Of a stretch of 64,000 nt of DNA, positions 60,873 through 64,000 are shown in pieces. The first letter of the stretch is position 1. Each line of letters begins with the position of its first letter. Source of the stretch: Nilaparvata lugens. Lineage: Eukaryota > Arthropoda > Insecta > Hemiptera > Delphacidae. Both the position numbers and the translations under genes were made by a program. The stretch lies in the NCBI RefSeq assembly GCF_014356525.2, contig NC_052511.1, positions 49,056,832-49,120,831 on the forward strand. The letters are read 5' to 3'. A model generated the notes under the pieces. That model saw nothing but the letters and a program-made list of their open reading frames with translations, did no database searches and had not been told where the DNA came from.

Positions 60873-62255
60873 ACTAGTAGTTCTGTGAACAGTAAACCTC
60901 ACGCAGTATTCTCATCCACAAGTACCTGATTGAAACTATAGACCTTAAATATGGAAATACAGCAATAGACTGGCTTCTCAACACATCTGTGTAATCAATT
61001 GTCAGCTGATTTATGATGAATAATTCTATGTATGCTTTTTCTATCTAAATTGGCGTATGAAGGAGGCTCCTTCTTCCTTTTATTATCCTTGAAATGCAAA
61101 ATTTCCAAAAACCTTGTAATACGTCGACGCGCAGTTAAAAAAGGAACATACCTGTCAAATTTCATGAAAATCTATTACCGTGTTTCGCCGTAAATGCGCA
61201 ACATATAATAGTATATTTCGCACCTAGGGCCGAAAATGAGACTTTTCCGGCTCGAAATAGAAAGATTGAGAGCCGGAAACACATTTTTGCCCGTGGTGCG
61301 AACGCTATTTTTCGCCACACAAAAGAATAAAACAATTTAAATATGAGAATAATTGTTCATTAGGCACTTCCGAAAGCAAAACTGGAAGGTCATAGCTCTA
61401 GCAAATCTGAGGTAATCTGAATATCATGAAATTCTCCAAGTATTTTTATTTCTTTTCATTTTCAGTGAATACAATTACAAATCGTATAAATATGATCGGG
61501 AAAGAACAATAGGCATGGCCCAAACTATTCTGTTCCCAAATTCTGATAATGAATCACATGTCCGAAAAATAGGTTGGTTTTAGTAGTTTCAAAATTATCC
61601 ACCAGGTTTAGTGGTAAACGCAGTACTTTAAGCTGGGTAGATTTCAATTTGTCTAAATAACCTAAAATATTATGTTCAATTATGTTTTAATGTGGGAGGT
61701 TGAGTTTATACTTTTTTATTCTTTCAAATGGCAATAAGATGATATTATAATTATGAATGTTTTGATTCTTGAATAATAAACACAAATAATGATAATTTTT
61801 TGGATCAGCTGTTTTAGCACACTTGAAATTTGGACAATCTGGATATCAACAATGCACAATGCTTGTTATCGAACGTTGAGGTTAGAAGTTCTATCCTACT
61901 CTTAAAATCGAATTTGAATAGTTATAATATATCTTATTGGTATTTCTTCATCCAATAGAAAGATAGTATCTTTTTACAAAATACTTTATTCAATCCTAGT
62001 TGCATAAACTGATTCCGTTTCATAAACTATTTTGTAAAAACGTACACATCAAATCAGAATCAGCAGACTTCAATGTCATTTTACAGCCCTAGGGCCGTAA
62101 AACTTTTACCGGCCTGGTCAGAAAACAATCATTTTCGGCCTCCATATGACGCACGAAAACCAGGTCATTACATCCAAGTGGGGCGAAAACATTTAAACAT
62201 TAAGATAAATGCCAAACCGTCGACTTGAATCTTAGATCTCACTTCGCTCGGTCAA
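60873..62255. mobile_element. Family E repeat (copy 6) split by insertion S
   Basis: The 5' part runs from ACTAGTAGTTCTGTGAACAG to GCGCAACATATA (61,207). The 3' part resumes at AACATTTAAACATTAAG (about 62,188) and ends CACTTCGCTCGGTCAA. Intact copies join these directly. Confidence 0.75.
61208..62187. mobile_element. Insertion S, about 980 bp, CCGAAAATGA / TCATTTTCGG near ends
   Basis: It begins ATAGTATATTTCGCACCTAGGGCCGAAAATGAGAC and ends near TCATTTTCGGCCTCC...GTGGGGCGAAAA. GGCCGAAAATGA and TCATTTTCGGCC form an inverted subterminal pair. A fragment like the QJ interior (GGGAAAGAACAATAGGCATGGCCCAAAC, about 61,498) lies inside. No protein is recognised; class unknown. Confidence 0.55.
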
Positions 62256-62337
62256 TTATCAGCATCAAATCTTCTCATACAATTAATGGAGAGAGTTTGA
62301 AGTGAAGTCAGATAGTGTGACAGACGACTGAGAGCTG

Positions 62338-62966
62338 TCATGATTCCTACCGGTACATCTGACGTAATATTAATTGTTAATTCTTTGAACAGATACTAAT
62401 AAGCGATAGAGTTAATTTGTGCCCACACTTAACAAATGTTCGACAAACATGCTTGTCGAAACCAATGGACAAATTTTATTATGTTTGAACAAACAATGTT
62501 TGCCAGTGGTCAGTGTGGACGCGTCACCAAACAAAATATTTGTAAGTTGGGAGAACAGGTTTTATGTTTTACAGCAAACACTGGAAATGTTTGGAAGAAC
62601 AGTAATTTTTTGTTTAATAAATAATGATTGCCCAAACTTTTCAAAATGTTCGTCCCTGAGCCCCTCAACAAACATGTTTGCCGAACATGCATGTCGAACA
62701 TTTGTTCAGTGTAGACACGGCTTTAAATTATAATCAATCATATTTTATTTGTCAAGAAGATATATTTTTCGATGATGAAATAATGAATTTCTACAATTGT
62801 GCTCCAATATTTTGTCAGTTATCCATGTTTCTACATTGTTAAGAAACGATCTGGCAACGTGGCGAAGCTAGAGAAGGATAGCGCTGTCTGCTTTGTCGAA
62901 CGATAGACAAGGATAGCAACACCAATGCTAATCAAATATACTGCTATTATAACGTGGACCTCACTA
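62338..62966. mobile_element. Family A MITE (copy 13) split by TTAA element T
   Basis: The left interior (TACCGGTACATCTGACGTAATATTAATTGTTAATTC) and right part (TCAATCATATTTTATTTGTCAAG...GACAAGGATAGCAACACCAATG...TATTATAACGTGGACCTCACTA) are separated by 307 foreign bases. TA follows the right end. Confidence 0.7.
62416..62722. mobile_element. Element T, 307 bp, TTAA target
   Basis: TTTGTGCCCACACTTAACAAATGTTCGACAAACATGCTTG and CAAACATGTTTGCCGAACATGCATGTCGAACATTTGTTCAGTGTAGACACGGCT are inverted ends. TTAA lies on both sides (62,412-62,415; 62,723-62,726). The open frames of 62-104 codons across it have no motif. A TTAA target suggests piggyBac- or Kolobok-type mobilisation. Confidence 0.7.
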
Positions 62967-63017
62967 TAGCTTTAGAGCTTTCCATGCATCAATGCTGAAA
63001 GCTTGTATTGGATCTTA

Positions 63018-63233
63018 GGGTAGTCACACACTAGTTAGTCAAGACAAGACAAGACAGACAAGACAAGACAAGACATGATCAGAACGTTTAGTCACAATAC
63101 TTCACATAGTTGCTTATGAAGAAATGTCTAATTGCAATGACTAATCAGTGTGTTTTGCGTCATAAGCAACTATGTGAAGTATTGTGACTAATCGTGACTA
63201 GTCTTGGCTTGACTAATCGGTGTGTGCTTAGCC
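63018..63233. mobile_element. 216-bp hairpin MITE, TTA target
   Basis: GGGTAGTCACACACTAGTTAGTCAAG and CTTGACTAATCGGTGTGTGCTTAGCC are inverted ends, with TTA flanks (63,015-63,017; 63,234-63,236). An inner pair, AGTCACAATACTTCACATAG / CTATGTGAAGTATTGTGACT, extends the stem. A (GACAA)n expansion sits in the left arm. This is Tourist-like (PIF/Harbinger). Confidence 0.8.
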
Positions 63234-63236
63234 TTA

Positions 63237-63540
63237 ATGTAGCAGCTTTGTTGTTCTACCATACCATTATGACCCCGAGTTTCCCGCGCTTTTCCTGCAG
63301 GCTGGCCAATCCCCGTTACCCGCCGTTTTTGAGCGCCGAAAATCAGGTCTGCCAATATTTTCGATCGATGTATGTGTATTGTTGTATACAACAGCTACAC
63401 TTCAAGAGGGGGAGAGAGTAGGAGATTGGTTTAGAGTGGTAAATGAGAGAGAGATCAGATTAGAGTTCTTCATTCATGAAAGAGAGGGAGTGAGAGAGTG
63501 TATATCGTTGCACTACGACTGCTGAACTTCTAAAGAAAGA
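63237..63540. other. No gene recognised; moderately GC-rich
   Basis: CCCGAGTTTCCCGCGCTTTTCC...CCGCCGTTTTTGAGCGCCG is GC-rich for this window. Short frames on both strands have no motifs. GAGAGAG-rich sequence follows. Confidence 0.4.
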
Positions 63541-63574
<34 letters not shown>

Positions 63575-63850
63575 GTACTTTATTTATGTAGATTACAATA
63601 TATACTGGCTTATACACTTATATACAATAGCTTACAATACAGCAAAATTATGGGAATTTACAAATTATAAAATAGAGAAATAATTTGTAGAGCTGTATAT
63701 AATATGAAAAAAAAAACAATTTGTATAGCTATAGATAAAATAGATAATATATTGTTATCTCTACACAAATTGGCGGAGCTTTGGACATATCAATGTCCAT
63801 TCTTCGGAAAGAATCTTCAAAGTATTCTTCCCACTAACTCTCTACCAAGA
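63541..63850 (-). mobile_element. LINE 3' tail X, minus orientation, with (GATT)n
   Basis: A (GATT)n run is followed on the minus strand by the tail X sequence (GGTAGAGAGTTAGTGGGAAG...CATTGATATGTCCAAAGCTCCGCC...CCAGTATATATTGTAATCTACATAAATAAAGTACTCAATC). It is 5'-truncated and flanked by GA-rich sequence to the window end. Confidence 0.7.
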
Positions 63851-64000
63851 GTAATAGTGATATTATAGAGAGAGAGGGTAGTAGATAGACCAAATAGAGA
63901 GAGTGAAAGTAAGATAGTAAAATATTGAGTGAGAAAGATCAGAGAGAGAGGAGTGTGTGAGGGAGAGTATATCACCGTATACACCGTAGTACAACAGTTC

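Noticed and set aside
62419..62733. 104-codon frame
   Set aside because: Spans the inverted ends of element T; no domain.

Overview
The window looks like nuclear DNA of an arthropod, most likely a hemipteran insect such as a planthopper. The species call is inference: it rests on AT-rich intergenic sequence, very dense DNA-transposon-derived repeats, Jockey/CR1-like and RTE-like LINE remnants, and the absence of any bacterial-style coding density. I find no intact host gene, no rRNA or tRNA gene and no CRISPR array. Nearly every open frame is a by-product of simple repeats or of transposon debris. The window is a gene desert of nested transposable elements. || The main structure is at 29,952-38,657. 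It is an LTR retrotransposon with exceptionally long (about 2.39 kb) LTRs, TG...CA ends, a 4-bp ATAC target duplication and a tRNA-Lys-like primer-binding site (TGGCGCCCAAC). Its roughly 3.9-kb interior has no recognisable protease, reverse transcriptase, RNase H or integrase. It keeps a short leader frame, a degenerate Gag-like frame (acidic head plus KEDNKQ-type coiled-coil repeats), and a 204-residue very basic frame with four copies of an H-[VI]-x-[LF]-K motif every 28-29 residues. It therefore looks like a non-autonomous (LARD-type) element. || Layout: 0-5.4 kb holds MITEs, a 21-bp minisatellite and a CAGTGGCGG hAT MITE. 5.4-9 kb holds a 200-bp hairpin and two long-TIR elements. 9-16 kb holds an AT-rich (CA)n element, LINE tails with (GA)n and family A and E repeats. 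16-24 kb holds family C (5-bp TSD TAAWA) elements, a transposase-derived inverted-duplication element, tandem repeats and an RTE-like pseudogene. 24-29.9 kb holds a second inverted-duplication element and a purine-rich minisatellite. 30-38.7 kb is the LTR element. 38.7-42.4 kb holds a polypurine tract, a Jockey/CR1-like LINE remnant and concatenated LINE tails. 42.8-49 kb holds a triple-nested hAT locus, a 145-bp satellite and a giant (TTC)n. 49-53.6 kb holds a nest that includes a piggyBac remnant. 53.6-64 kb holds AT-rich sequence, a 77-bp minisatellite, a MADF-domain pseudo-exon and further nested MITEs. || Working family names used below: A = TAGTGAGGTCCACGTTATAATGG-ended MITE (TA target); B = inverted-duplicated mariner-like 3' end; C = CCATAGAGAAACAATAG-ended element; D = 22.3-kb TIR element; E = ACTAGTAGTTCTGTGAACAG...CTTCGCTCGGTCAA repeat; F = long-TIR element with TTA target; G, H = hAT-like elements with 8-bp TSD; K = piggyBac-like; QJ = ATATCGGGGCACCGAGC...GCTCGCTTAATATAATAGGATA repeat; X, Y, Z = three LINE 3' tails; M = Tourist-like MITE. 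Insertion order can often be read because another copy in the window, or the other arm of the same element, supplies the empty site.
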